This document shows positions 51,357 to 58,783 of a stretch of 64,000 nt of DNA, piece after piece. The DNA comes from Streptomyces lanatus (GTDB taxonomy: Bacteria; Actinomycetota; Actinomycetes; Streptomycetales; Streptomycetaceae). Under the pieces are notes generated by a model, which saw nothing but the letters and a program-made list of their open reading frames with translations, was not told the origin of the DNA and searched no databases. Position 1 is the first letter of the stretch, and every line of letters starts with the position of its first letter. The translations under genes and the position numbers were made by a program. The stretch lies in the NCBI RefSeq assembly GCF_014655715.1, contig NZ_BNBM01000013.1, forward strand, positions 217,854 through 281,853. Direction: 5' to 3'.

Positions 51357-52494
51357 CGCCGCCAGCCCGGAGGTAGGCCACCGGGTCGATGTCGGCGCCG
51401 AAACCGGGCCCCGTCCGCACCTCGAAGTGCAGATGAGGGCCCGTGCTGTTGCCCGTGGACCCGGACCGGCCGATGCGCTGCCCGGCACCCACCGACTGCC
51501 CGTCCCTCACGGAGATCGCCGAGAGATGGGCGTACTGGGTGTAGCGGCCGTCGGCGTGCCGGATCACCACCTCGTAGCCGAAGGAGCCCTCCCACCCGGC
51601 GCTCACGACCTGCCCGGCCCCGACGGACTTCACGGAGGTGCCGGTCGGGACGGCGAAGTCGACGCCGGTGTGGTAGCCCTTCGACCACAGGGCACCGGCC
51701 TTGCGGTACGGCGTGCCGGTGTCCGCGCTGACCGGGGCGACCATCGAGCGGCTGCTCGTGGTGGCCTTCTCCGCCCGGTCGGCGGAGGTCTTCTCGGGAG
51801 TCGGTGCGGTCTTCGTGGCGGCGGTCTTGCCGCTCAGCGCGAGCCGCTGGCCCGGCAGGATCAGGTCGGGGTCGGCGCCGATGGCCTTGCGGTTCGCGGT
51901 GTAGAGGCCCCGCCAACCGCCCTTGACCTTCTCCGACTCGGCGATCTCCGAGAGTGTGTCGCCGTGGACCACCGTGTACATCTCGGCCTTGCCGGCCCGG
52001 GACTGGGGCGTGGTGTGCGCCTGGACGTCCTGGACGGAGGTCTTGGGCGTTGTCTTCGGGGTCTTCTTCGGGGTTTTCCCGGTCGTGCCGGCCGGCTGGA
52101 TGTCGGGCGTGTCCCCGCCCCGGGTCAGCCCGGCCCGCACCGAGCACACCGGCCAGGCACCGGGCCCCTGCCCGTCCAGCACCTTCTCGGCGACGGCTAT
52201 CTGCTGGTCCTTGGTGGCCAGATCCGCGCGCGGCGCGTACCGCGAGCCGCCGTACGCCTCCCATGTCGACTGGGTGAACTGCAGTCCGCCGTAGAAACCG
52301 TTGCCGGTGTTGACGTCCCACCTGTTGGTCGACTCGCACGCGGCGACCTTGTTCCAGGTGTCCACGTCGGCCGCGTGCGCGACACCGGTGCTGATGAGGG
52401 GGAGCGCCATTCCGGCGCCGCCCGCGGTGACGGTGAGTGAGGCGCGGTTGATCCTGTTCGGCTGGTACCGGCGGTGCCGGCCGCGTACGGCCAT
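51346..52494 (-). CDS. Secreted Rpf-LysM-M23 cell-wall lytic enzyme
   Basis: A 382-residue exported enzyme. After a signal peptide (about 1-41), an Rpf-like transglycosylase domain reads WNKVAACESTNRWDVNTGNG, with the catalytic Glu in ACES. A Thr/Lys/Pro linker leads to a LysM domain (YTVVHGDTLSEIAE). The C-terminal M23 peptidase domain has HTGVDFAVPTGT and HLHFEV. The combination should cleave both glycan strands and cross-links, as expected for germination or growth. ATG 52494 starts the signal. No c-di-AMP riboswitch could be recognised in the upstream leader. Confidence 0.9.
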   Translation of the reverse strand: MAVRGRHRRYQPNRINRASLTVTAGGAGMALPLISTGVAHAADVDTWNKVAACESTNRWDVNTGNGFYGGLQFTQSTWEAYGGSRYAPRADLATKDQQIAVAEKVLDGQGPGAWPVCSVRAGLTRGGDTPDIQPAGTTGKTPKKTPKTTPKTSVQDVQAHTTPQSRAGKAEMYTVVHGDTLSEIAESEKVKGGWRGLYTANRKAIGADPDLILPGQRLALSGKTAATKTAPTPEKTSADRAEKATTSSRSMVAPVSADTGTPYRKAGALWSKGYHTGVDFAVPTGTSVKSVGAGQVVSAGWEGSFGYEVVIRHADGRYTQYAHLSAISVRDGQSVGAGQRIGRSGSTGNSTGPHLHFEVRTGPGFGADIDPVAYLRAGGVRI

Positions 52495-52823
52495 GAAGGA
52501 GCCCCCCATTGACATGCGTCAGGAGGGGCAAAAGTAAGGGCTGCGAACAGGCCATGACAAGACAGCAAATCAGCCGCTCGTTCACGCCAAGTGGCGCGGA
52601 AAGGGCGCACGTTGGGCGTGCTTTGTCCGATACCCGGGACGGCTGAGTGCGCCGGGGCGTTTCGCGCGTATGTGCCTGCGACATCACGCCACCCCGGATG
52701 TGCGGGCGGAGTAGCAGCACGTCAGGATGGACGATGGGGAAGACTGGCGGGGAAAACCGGCGGGCAGGACCGGCGCCGCCGCTATATCACCGCTGCTATA
52801 TCGAGGTCACTAGGAGCCAACGC
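52495..52823. other. Control region between the Rpf-like enzyme and gnd
   Basis: The 329 bases hold divergent signals and no gene I can support. An 8-base direct repeat GCTATATC near the gnd side is the only AT-rich element. No riboswitch consensus was recognised for the Rpf-like gene. Confidence 0.4.
52781..52802 (+). repeat. GCTATATC direct repeat in the gnd promoter region
   Basis: GCTATATC occurs at 52781-52788 and 52795-52802, 14 bases start to start, ending 21 bases before the gnd ATG. TATATC could serve as a -10 element or an activator site. Confidence 0.55.
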
Positions 52824-54263
52824 ATGAGCACTTCGGCGCAGATCGGCGTCACCGGTCTCGCGGTCATGGGCCGCAACCTCGCCCGGAACTTCGCCCGCAA
52901 CGGCTACACGGTCGCGGTGCACAACCGGACGCCCACGCGGACGCGGACGCTGGTGGAGGAGTTCGGGAGCGAGGGCGAGTTCATCGCGGCCGAGACCGCC
53001 AAGGAGTTCGTCGCGGCGCTGGAGCGGCCGCGGCGGCTGGTCATCATGGTGAAGGCCGGTGACCCGACCGACGCGGTGATCCAGGAGTTCGCGCCGCTCC
53101 TCGAGCCCGGCGACATGATCATCGACGGTGGCAACGCGCACTTCGCCGACACCCGGCGCCGCGAGCGTGACCTGCGCGAGCAGGGCATCCACTTCGTGGG
53201 CATGGGCGTCTCGGGCGGCGAGGAGGGCGCGCTGCACGGGCCGAGCATCATGCCGGGCGGCCCGAAGGAGTCGTACGACTCGCTAGGCCCGATGCTGGAG
53301 AAGATCTCCGCGAAGGCGAAGGACGGCGCGCCCTGTGTGACCCATGTCGGCCCGGATGGTGCCGGGCACTTCGTGAAGATGGTGCACAACGGCATCGAGT
53401 ACGCCGACATGCAGCTCATCGGTGAGGCGTACCAGCTGCTGCGGGATGTCGCCGGGTACTCCCCCGCGCAGATCGCGGAGATCTTCCGGACCTGGAACCA
53501 GGGCCGGCTGGACTCCTACCTGATCGAGATCACCGCCGAGGTGCTGTCGCACGTGGACGAGGCGACGGGCAAGCCGTTCGTGGACGTCGTGGTCGACCAG
53601 GCCGAGCAGAAGGGCACGGGCCGCTGGACCGTGCAGATCGCCCTCGACCTGGGTGTGCCGGTCTCCGGTATCGCGGAGGCGGTCTTCGCGCGCTCCCTGT
53701 CCGGGCACGCGGCGCTGCGGGACGCTTCGCAGGGCCTGGCGGGACCGAAGGCGACGCCGCTGAGCGAGTCCGAGGCGGCGGCCTTCGCCGACCGGGTCGA
53801 GCAGGCGCTGTACGCGTCCAAGATCGTGTCGTACACGCAGGGCTTCCACGAGATCGACGCGGCGCGCGGCGAGTACGACTGGGACATCGACCTGGGCGCG
53901 GTCTCCGCGATCTGGCGCGGTGGCTGCATCATCCGCGCGGCGTTCCTGGACCGCATCCGCGCCGCGTACGACGCCCGCGCCGATCTGCCGAGCCTGCTGT
54001 CGGACGAGACGTTCGCACAGGAGATCGCGGCCGCGCAGGACGACTGGCGCGAGGTGCTGGTCGCGGCGACGCGGCAGGGTGTGCCGACGCCGGGGTTCGC
54101 CGCGGCGCTGGCGTACTACGACGCGCTGCGTGCGGAGCGGCTGCCCGCGGCGCTCACGCAGGGGCAGCGGGACTTCTTCGGGGCGCACACGTATCGGCGG
54201 GTGGACCGGGAGGGGTCGTTCCACACGCTGTGGGGCGGGGACCGGTCCGAGGTGTCCGCCTAG
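52824..54263 (+). CDS. gnd: 6-phosphogluconate dehydrogenase, decarboxylating
   Basis: A 479-residue pentose phosphate enzyme converting 6-phosphogluconate to ribulose-5-phosphate, CO2 and NADPH or NADH. It has the Rossmann start VTGLAVMGRNLARN, GMGVSGGEEGALHGPSIMPG, and the catalytic block HFVKMVHNGIEYADMQLI. The C-terminus with FFGAHTYRR is standard for the long form. TAGGAG lies 7 bases before ATG 52824. Confidence 0.96.
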   Translation: MSTSAQIGVTGLAVMGRNLARNFARNGYTVAVHNRTPTRTRTLVEEFGSEGEFIAAETAKEFVAALERPRRLVIMVKAGDPTDAVIQEFAPLLEPGDMIIDGGNAHFADTRRRERDLREQGIHFVGMGVSGGEEGALHGPSIMPGGPKESYDSLGPMLEKISAKAKDGAPCVTHVGPDGAGHFVKMVHNGIEYADMQLIGEAYQLLRDVAGYSPAQIAEIFRTWNQGRLDSYLIEITAEVLSHVDEATGKPFVDVVVDQAEQKGTGRWTVQIALDLGVPVSGIAEAVFARSLSGHAALRDASQGLAGPKATPLSESEAAAFADRVEQALYASKIVSYTQGFHEIDAARGEYDWDIDLGAVSAIWRGGCIIRAAFLDRIRAAYDARADLPSLLSDETFAQEIAAAQDDWREVLVAATRQGVPTPGFAAALAYYDALRAERLPAALTQGQRDFFGAHTYRRVDREGSFHTLWGGDRSEVSA

Positions 54264-54280
54264 CCGGATGGGGCGCTGCG

Positions 54281-54307
54281 GTGGGCGGCGATTTCAACGC
54301 CGCCCAC
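54281..54307. terminator. Bidirectional hairpin terminator between gnd and the next convergent gene
   Basis: GTGGGCGGCG (54281-54290) and CGCCGCCCAC (54298-54307) form a perfect 10-base stem with loop ATTTCAA between two convergent genes. Confidence 0.75.
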
Positions 54308-54325
54308 CCGGCCTCGCCGGCTCCG

Positions 54326-54775
54326 TCAGCCGGCGTACACCCTGCCCTCCTTCACCACGTAGTGCGTCGGCTCGGAGCAGCCGATCGACGGGGTGATGAG
54401 GAGGCTCACGGTCAGCGGTGCGGGCTCCGTGCTCGCCGTGTCGAACTCACAGACCGCGCCCTTGCCCGTGAGCGGGTACCAGAACCAGCCATCGACGTCG
54501 CCCACGGTGACCCGGTCGGACTCCTTCCAGCTGCCGTCGGTCTGTGTGTAGACCTGCAGCCGGACGGAGGCGGCATACTCGTCCTCCGGTGACCGGAGTG
54601 CGGTGAGCGTGATCTTGTAGTCGCTGCCGAGGACGGACGAGGCGATCTGCTGCTTCTGCGGTGCCGCGGTGGTGGCGTTGGAGGTGCCGGCACCCGCGGC
54701 GCCGAGAGCGGCGGCCATCAGGAGGGTGGCGGACGCGAGGGCGGCGCGGGTGCGGTGCTTGCTGGTCAGGCTCAT
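54326..54775 (-). CDS. Small secreted protein of unknown function
   Basis: A 149-residue protein with a signal peptide (basic start, then ALASATLLMAAALGAAGAG) and a mature beta-rich domain containing YKITLTALRSPEDEY and VRLQVYTQTDGSW. Two cysteines (in GAVCEF and SIGCSE) may pair. ATG 54775 was chosen for GGGGGA 5 bases upstream. Function unknown. Confidence 0.7.
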   Translation of the reverse strand: MSLTSKHRTRAALASATLLMAAALGAAGAGTSNATTAAPQKQQIASSVLGSDYKITLTALRSPEDEYAASVRLQVYTQTDGSWKESDRVTVGDVDGWFWYPLTGKGAVCEFDTASTEPAPLTVSLLITPSIGCSEPTHYVVKEGRVYAG

Positions 54776-54850
54776 GTGGTCCCCCGTTGAACCGAATTGT
54801 GCCGAACGGTCTGTTTGGTTCGTACGGTGGTAGAGACCAGTCAACCGGCC

Positions 54851-55324
54851 TCAGGGTTGTATGCCGGGCCGTTGAGCCTGCGCGTGGTCCATGGTCGTGC
54901 CGTCGGGGTTGCGTCCGAAGGCGGCCTCCAGGACGGCGGGGACGTCGGCCTCGGGCACCGCGGCGCGTACCTGCGCCAGGGCATGGGGAAAGTCGTCGTC
55001 ATCGATGACGCCCAGGTACTCCTGGCGCAAGTGGTGGATGACGTCGACGAGTTCGGGCCGCAACCGCATCCAGGCGCGGGCGGTGCGGATCTCCTCCGTG
55101 ACCTGGTCCATGAACCAGCGCATGACCTCGTACGGGATGTCGCAGGACCGGCCGAGGGGGTTGACGCACACGGCGGGCTCGCGGGCGGGGTCCTCGTCCG
55201 GGACGATCGCGGTCAGTACGTTCCGCTGCTCGGCGACGAGGTCCAGTTCCAGATACCAGGCGTCGTCGGGTACGGAGTACATCGCGGTGATCGCGTAGTC
55301 GCCGTCGGGGTGCGGGAGGGGCAT
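54851..55324 (-). CDS. Cytosolic protein of unknown function
   Basis: A 157-residue soluble protein with YAITAMYSVPDDAWYLELDLV at its start, CDIPYEVMRWFMDQVTEEI in the middle and a helical C-terminus. No signal, no recognised family. It lies 75 bases upstream of the small secreted protein on the same strand and is divergent from the MDR gene. Confidence 0.6.
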   Translation of the reverse strand: MPLPHPDGDYAITAMYSVPDDAWYLELDLVAEQRNVLTAIVPDEDPAREPAVCVNPLGRSCDIPYEVMRWFMDQVTEEIRTARAWMRLRPELVDVIHHLRQEYLGVIDDDDFPHALAQVRAAVPEADVPAVLEAAFGRNPDGTTMDHAQAQRPGIQP

Positions 55325-55410
55325 GGCCGCATGCTGTCACCCCTGTCCGCCGGGATCCTGTCATTTTCCGGCTGCTGTGAAGCGGGGGGCGTTGTCGCTA
55401 CGGTTCGGAC

Positions 55411-56388
55411 ATGAAGGCTGCGGTGCACGACCGGTACGGGCCGCCCGAGGTGGTCCGGATCGCCGAGGTGGACAGGCCCTCGGTCGGGGAGCTGGACGTT
55501 CTGGTGCGGGTGCATGCGACCACGGTCAATCGGACCGACTGTGCTTACCGGGCCGCGAGGCCCTTCTTCATGCGTGCGCTCACCGGCCTCACCCGGCCTC
55601 GGCGTGCCGTGCTCGGGACCGAGTACGCGGGGGTGGTGGAAGCGGTCGGCGGCCGGGTCACGTCCTTCGCCGTGGGCGACCGTGTCTTCGGCTACAACGA
55701 GGGCGCGTTCGGTACCCACGCCGAGTATCTGACGGTTCCCCAGGGTGGCGCTGTCGCGCCCATGCCGGACGGTACGACGTTCGAGGAGGCCGCACCCGGC
55801 ACCGAGGGGGCGCACTACGCGCTGGCGTTCCTGCGGACCGCCGGAGTGCGCGCCGGGCAGGACGTCCTGGTGTACGGCGCGACCGGGGCCATCGGCTCGG
55901 CGGCGGTGCAGCTGCTGAAGCACCAGGGGGTCACCGTGACCGCGGTGTGCGACACGGACCGCCTGGAGCTGGTCAAGGGCCTGGGCGCGGATCGGGGCGT
56001 CGACTACACGGCGCGGGACTTCACCAGGGACGAGCAGCGCTACGACGCGGTGATCGACGCGGTCGGCAAGAGCACGTTCGGCCGGTGCAGGCGCCTGCTC
56101 AAGCCCGGCGGCGTGTATCTGTCGTCGGAGCTGGGCCCCTACGGGCAGAACGTCCTCCTGCCGCTCGTCACACCTCTGTTCCGCGGCAGAAGGGTGAAGT
56201 TCCCCTTTCCGCGGGAGAACCAGGAGATGGTGCGTCACATCGGGGACCTGATGGGGGCCGGGGCGTTCAGGCCCGTCATCGACCGGCGCTATCCGCTGGA
56301 GCGGATCGTCGACGCCTATCGGTACGTCGAGACCGGCCGGAAGACCGGCAGCGTCGTCATCACCGTCGTACCGCCGGACGACGTCTGA
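55411..56388 (+). CDS. Medium-chain (quinone-oxidoreductase-like) dehydrogenase
   Basis: A 325-residue MDR protein without the catalytic or structural zinc cysteines. The Rossmann part has LVYGATGAIGSAAVQLLK and the N-terminal domain has EVDRPSVGELDVLVRVHATTVN. This zinc-free type usually reduces quinones or enals with NADPH. No ribosome binding site precedes ATG 55411, so the transcript may be leaderless or the start may differ. Confidence 0.87.
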   Translation: MKAAVHDRYGPPEVVRIAEVDRPSVGELDVLVRVHATTVNRTDCAYRAARPFFMRALTGLTRPRRAVLGTEYAGVVEAVGGRVTSFAVGDRVFGYNEGAFGTHAEYLTVPQGGAVAPMPDGTTFEEAAPGTEGAHYALAFLRTAGVRAGQDVLVYGATGAIGSAAVQLLKHQGVTVTAVCDTDRLELVKGLGADRGVDYTARDFTRDEQRYDAVIDAVGKSTFGRCRRLLKPGGVYLSSELGPYGQNVLLPLVTPLFRGRRVKFPFPRENQEMVRHIGDLMGAGAFRPVIDRRYPLERIVDAYRYVETGRKTGSVVITVVPPDDV

Positions 56389-56405
56389 GGTCCGTGCCGG
56401 ACACC

Positions 56406-56864
56406 TCAGCGCGGAGCGATCGCCGTCTCGGCCGCCGCCTTGATCCGGGCGCCGAAGGCGTCGGCGTCCTTGCGGGCGGCGGTGAGCGCCAGGCCGACGA
56501 GGAGCTTGCCGAGGCCGTGGCCCTCCAGGACGTTGAAGATATGGACCCGGGTCCTGCCGTCGCCCAGCGGTTCCAGGTCGTAGCCTCCCTCACGGGCCGT
56601 CACGATGTTCTTCGACACCTCGGCCCACCGCAGCTTCGAGGGCGCTTGGAGGTCGGTGATGCGGAACTCCCTGCCGGTCTTCATCCCGGCGTCCTTGACG
56701 GTGCTGCGGAAGACCGTGCCCACGGCGGTGGGAGCGTCGGGGACGCGCTCGATCCCGAGTACGCGCGGGCTGAACTGCGGATCGTTGCGCCCGTCGGCGA
56801 GATAGTCGAACACCGCCTCGACGGGTCGGTCGACTTCCACCGTCGCCTCGAACTGACCTGACAT
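56406..56864 (-). CDS. SRPBCC (START-like) small protein
   Basis: A 152-residue protein of the polyketide-cyclase/SRPBCC superfamily, starting FEATVEVDRPVEAVFDYLAD, typical for the first strand and helix, and ending in the long C-terminal helix. It probably binds a hydrophobic ligand. ATG 56864 has GAGGAG 5 bases upstream. Confidence 0.82.
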   Translation of the reverse strand: MSGQFEATVEVDRPVEAVFDYLADGRNDPQFSPRVLGIERVPDAPTAVGTVFRSTVKDAGMKTGREFRITDLQAPSKLRWAEVSKNIVTAREGGYDLEPLGDGRTRVHIFNVLEGHGLGKLLVGLALTAARKDADAFGARIKAAAETAIAPR

Positions 56865-57045
56865 GAGCACTCCTCAATCGTCCGAGCCGCAGTGTCCCTG
56901 TGGCTCCTTCGTACGCATGCGAGGACCGCGCCGCCCGTCGTGTCAGGGCGGCACCGCGACTTTATGGCGCTGTCGGGCATCTCGCGAGACGGCGGAGGAA
57001 TTCTCACTCTCCGTACATGTCGGCACTGATCCACATAAGTGGGGC

Positions 57046-57327
57046 TCAGGTGAGCGGCGGGCCGGGTTCAGGGTTCGGCACCGGCTCCGGTCCCGGCGGG
57101 ATCGGGGACGGGGAGGGTTCCGGTGGCGGGCCGGGGGGTGACGGCGGGGGCGGTGTCGGGCCCGGGGTGGGCGGGGGTCCCGGGGGCGGTCCGGGAACGG
57201 GGGGCGGCTCCGGAGCGGGCGGTGGCTCGGGAGCAGGTGGCTCCGGGGCGGGTGGTGGCTCCGGGGGCGGTGGCTGCGGGCCTGGTGTCGGGCCCGGATG
57301 GACCGGGTCCGGGTACGGGTTCGTCAT
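57046..57327 (-). CDS. Proline-rich repeat protein
   Basis: A 93-residue protein made almost wholly of Pro, Glu, Gly and Ser, with runs such as PPPPEPPPAPEPP. No globular part. GGAGG lies 5 bases before ATG 57327, and the frame is intact over the whole repeat, so it is likely expressed. Proline-rich repeats can act as spacers or binding regions; nothing suggests export. Confidence 0.55.
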   Translation of the reverse strand: MTNPYPDPVHPGPTPGPQPPPPEPPPAPEPPAPEPPPAPEPPPVPGPPPGPPPTPGPTPPPPSPPGPPPEPSPSPIPPGPEPVPNPEPGPPLT

Positions 57328-57449
57328 GGCGTCCTCCAGCCAGTCCGTGGCGTCGGCTCTGGACTACTCCCCCACGTACCCGGCGCTCGCGCCACCAGTC
57401 ACCCGGCCGCGTCGATACGGGCGGCCGAGTGGGCATGCCGAAGGTCTCG

Positions 57450-57794
57450 TCAGAAGCGCTCGGGGTGCCGGCGCAGCCAGTCCTTCGCCGCCTCCAGGAG
57501 TGCCGGGTCGGCCGCCGGGGCCTCGTCGGGGTGGCGTTCGGCCCATTTCACGACGTACGGGCACAGCGGCGCGACGACGATTCCCTCGCGCGCCGCCATG
57601 CCGTACAGCTCGCGTGCCAGGGAGCCCGCGATGCCCTTCCCCTCGTGGGCCGGTTCCACGATGGTGTGGACGGGGACGAGGGCGCGCGCCGGGGATTCGA
57701 GGACGAAGTACTCGATGCGGCCGGTGACTTCGTCGCCCTTGAGGGCCTCCAGGCGGCCCGCCGCCCGGTCGTCGCGGATCTCGATGTCGCTCAT
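57450..57794 (-). CDS. Small GNAT-like acetyltransferase (NATD1 type)
   Basis: A 114-residue protein with the compact GNAT fold: DRAAGRLEALKGDEVTGRIEY, HTIVEPAHEGKGIAGSLAREL (acetyl-CoA loop) and a C-terminal CPYVVKWAERHPDE. It acts on an unknown small amine. ATG 57794 has CAGGAG 6 bases upstream. It lies 64 bases downstream of panD on the same strand. Confidence 0.82.
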   Translation of the reverse strand: MSDIEIRDDRAAGRLEALKGDEVTGRIEYFVLESPARALVPVHTIVEPAHEGKGIAGSLARELYGMAAREGIVVAPLCPYVVKWAERHPDEAPAADPALLEAAKDWLRRHPERF

Positions 57795-57858
57795 GGCACG
57801 CTCCTGGTCCGTCTCGGCGTTGGCTCTGGGGCCGTCCTGGCGTTGACGATGACTGGGG

Positions 57859-58281
57859 TCAGGCCACCGGCACGGCCTGCGGACTGCGCTCCTGGTCCGA
57901 GCCCGGCACCGGCTCGGACGGGTCGGCACCCAGGGCCACGATCCGGTTGGCACCGTCCACATGCACGACCCGCGGCTCGAACTCCCGCGCCTCGGCGTCG
58001 GTCAGCTGAGCGTAGCTGATGATGATCACGAGGTCGCCGGGGTGGACGAGATGGGCCGCGGCCCCGTTGATCCCGATGACCCCCGAGCCGCGCTCACCCT
58101 CGATGACGTAGGTCTCCAGGCGAGCGCCGTTGGCGATGTCGACGATATGGACGAGCTCGCCGGGCAGCAGATCGGCGGCGTCGAGCAGGTCCGCGTCGAT
58201 GGTCACCGATCCCACATAGTGCAGGTCGGCCTGGGTGACCGTGGCGCGGTGGATCTTGGACTTGAACATGGTACGCATCAT
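57859..58281 (-). CDS. panD: Aspartate 1-decarboxylase
   Basis: A 140-residue pyruvoyl enzyme making beta-alanine for pantothenate and CoA. The self-cleavage site is G24-S25 in LHYVGSVT, and the following INGAAAHLVHPGD is the conserved C-terminal block. With ATG 58281 the site aligns with the standard numbering, and AGGAG lies 7 bases upstream. panC and panB are not in this window. Confidence 0.95.
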   Translation of the reverse strand: MMRTMFKSKIHRATVTQADLHYVGSVTIDADLLDAADLLPGELVHIVDIANGARLETYVIEGERGSGVIGINGAAAHLVHPGDLVIIISYAQLTDAEAREFEPRVVHVDGANRIVALGADPSEPVPGSDQERSPQAVPVA

Positions 58282-58474
58282 CGAGACACTCCTGGACCTA
58301 GGCTCCCTGCCTGCGTTCTTGCAGGTCAAGGGCTGTTCCCGCGCCCTACGGCGGGCGGGTGTCCGCCGCATGCGGGCGGCACCAGACTACGCAACGGGCC
58401 TCGAAGGCGTTCGTGACCATCGCCACAGCGGGACGGACCGATTCCCGACAGCCGTCAGCCCGGCCACTGTTCAC

Positions 58475-58777
58475 CCCGCCGTCGCTCCCCTTCCGGCCGA
58501 CCGCCCCCTAGCCTTGCGCGCGGCCCTGGAGACCTCCCGGGCCCTTGTTCCGTCATCGGTGTTCCCGACCGCCGTGATCGACCGGCCGGGCAGCAGGGAC
58601 GTCGTGATCACAGCTCCGGAGGCCGACGACACACACATGTACGTCGACGCCGTACGCCTCGACGGGTGTGCGCTCCGACAGTCCTGGCTGACGCTCTCCG
58701 GTGGCAGGCTCGACTTCCGGCTCACGGAGCAGCCGGACACCGAGCGGGCGACGGACCCCGGCACGCTGCCCCAGTAA
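58475..58777 (+). pseudogene. Remnant resembling the C-terminal domain of a GH92 alpha-mannosidase
   Basis: An open plus-strand frame ending with TAA at 58775-58777 contains VVITAPEADDTHMYVDAVRLDG, then SWLTLSGGRLDFRLTEQPD. This pattern resembles the last beta-domain of GH92 glycosidases, where a bound-ligand loop is followed by a hydrophobic strand, GG, a leucine-rich strand and a Pro. No catalytic domain or start belongs to it: the frame further upstream runs antisense to panD. It may be a truncated fossil. The assignment rests on memory of the pattern and is tentative. Confidence 0.4.
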
Positions 58778-58783
58778 AGGGAC

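Noticed and set aside
52495..52640. Possible c-di-AMP (ydaO) riboswitch before the Rpf-like gene
   Set aside because: I could not match the conserved ydaO core by eye on the minus strand; a covariance search would be needed.
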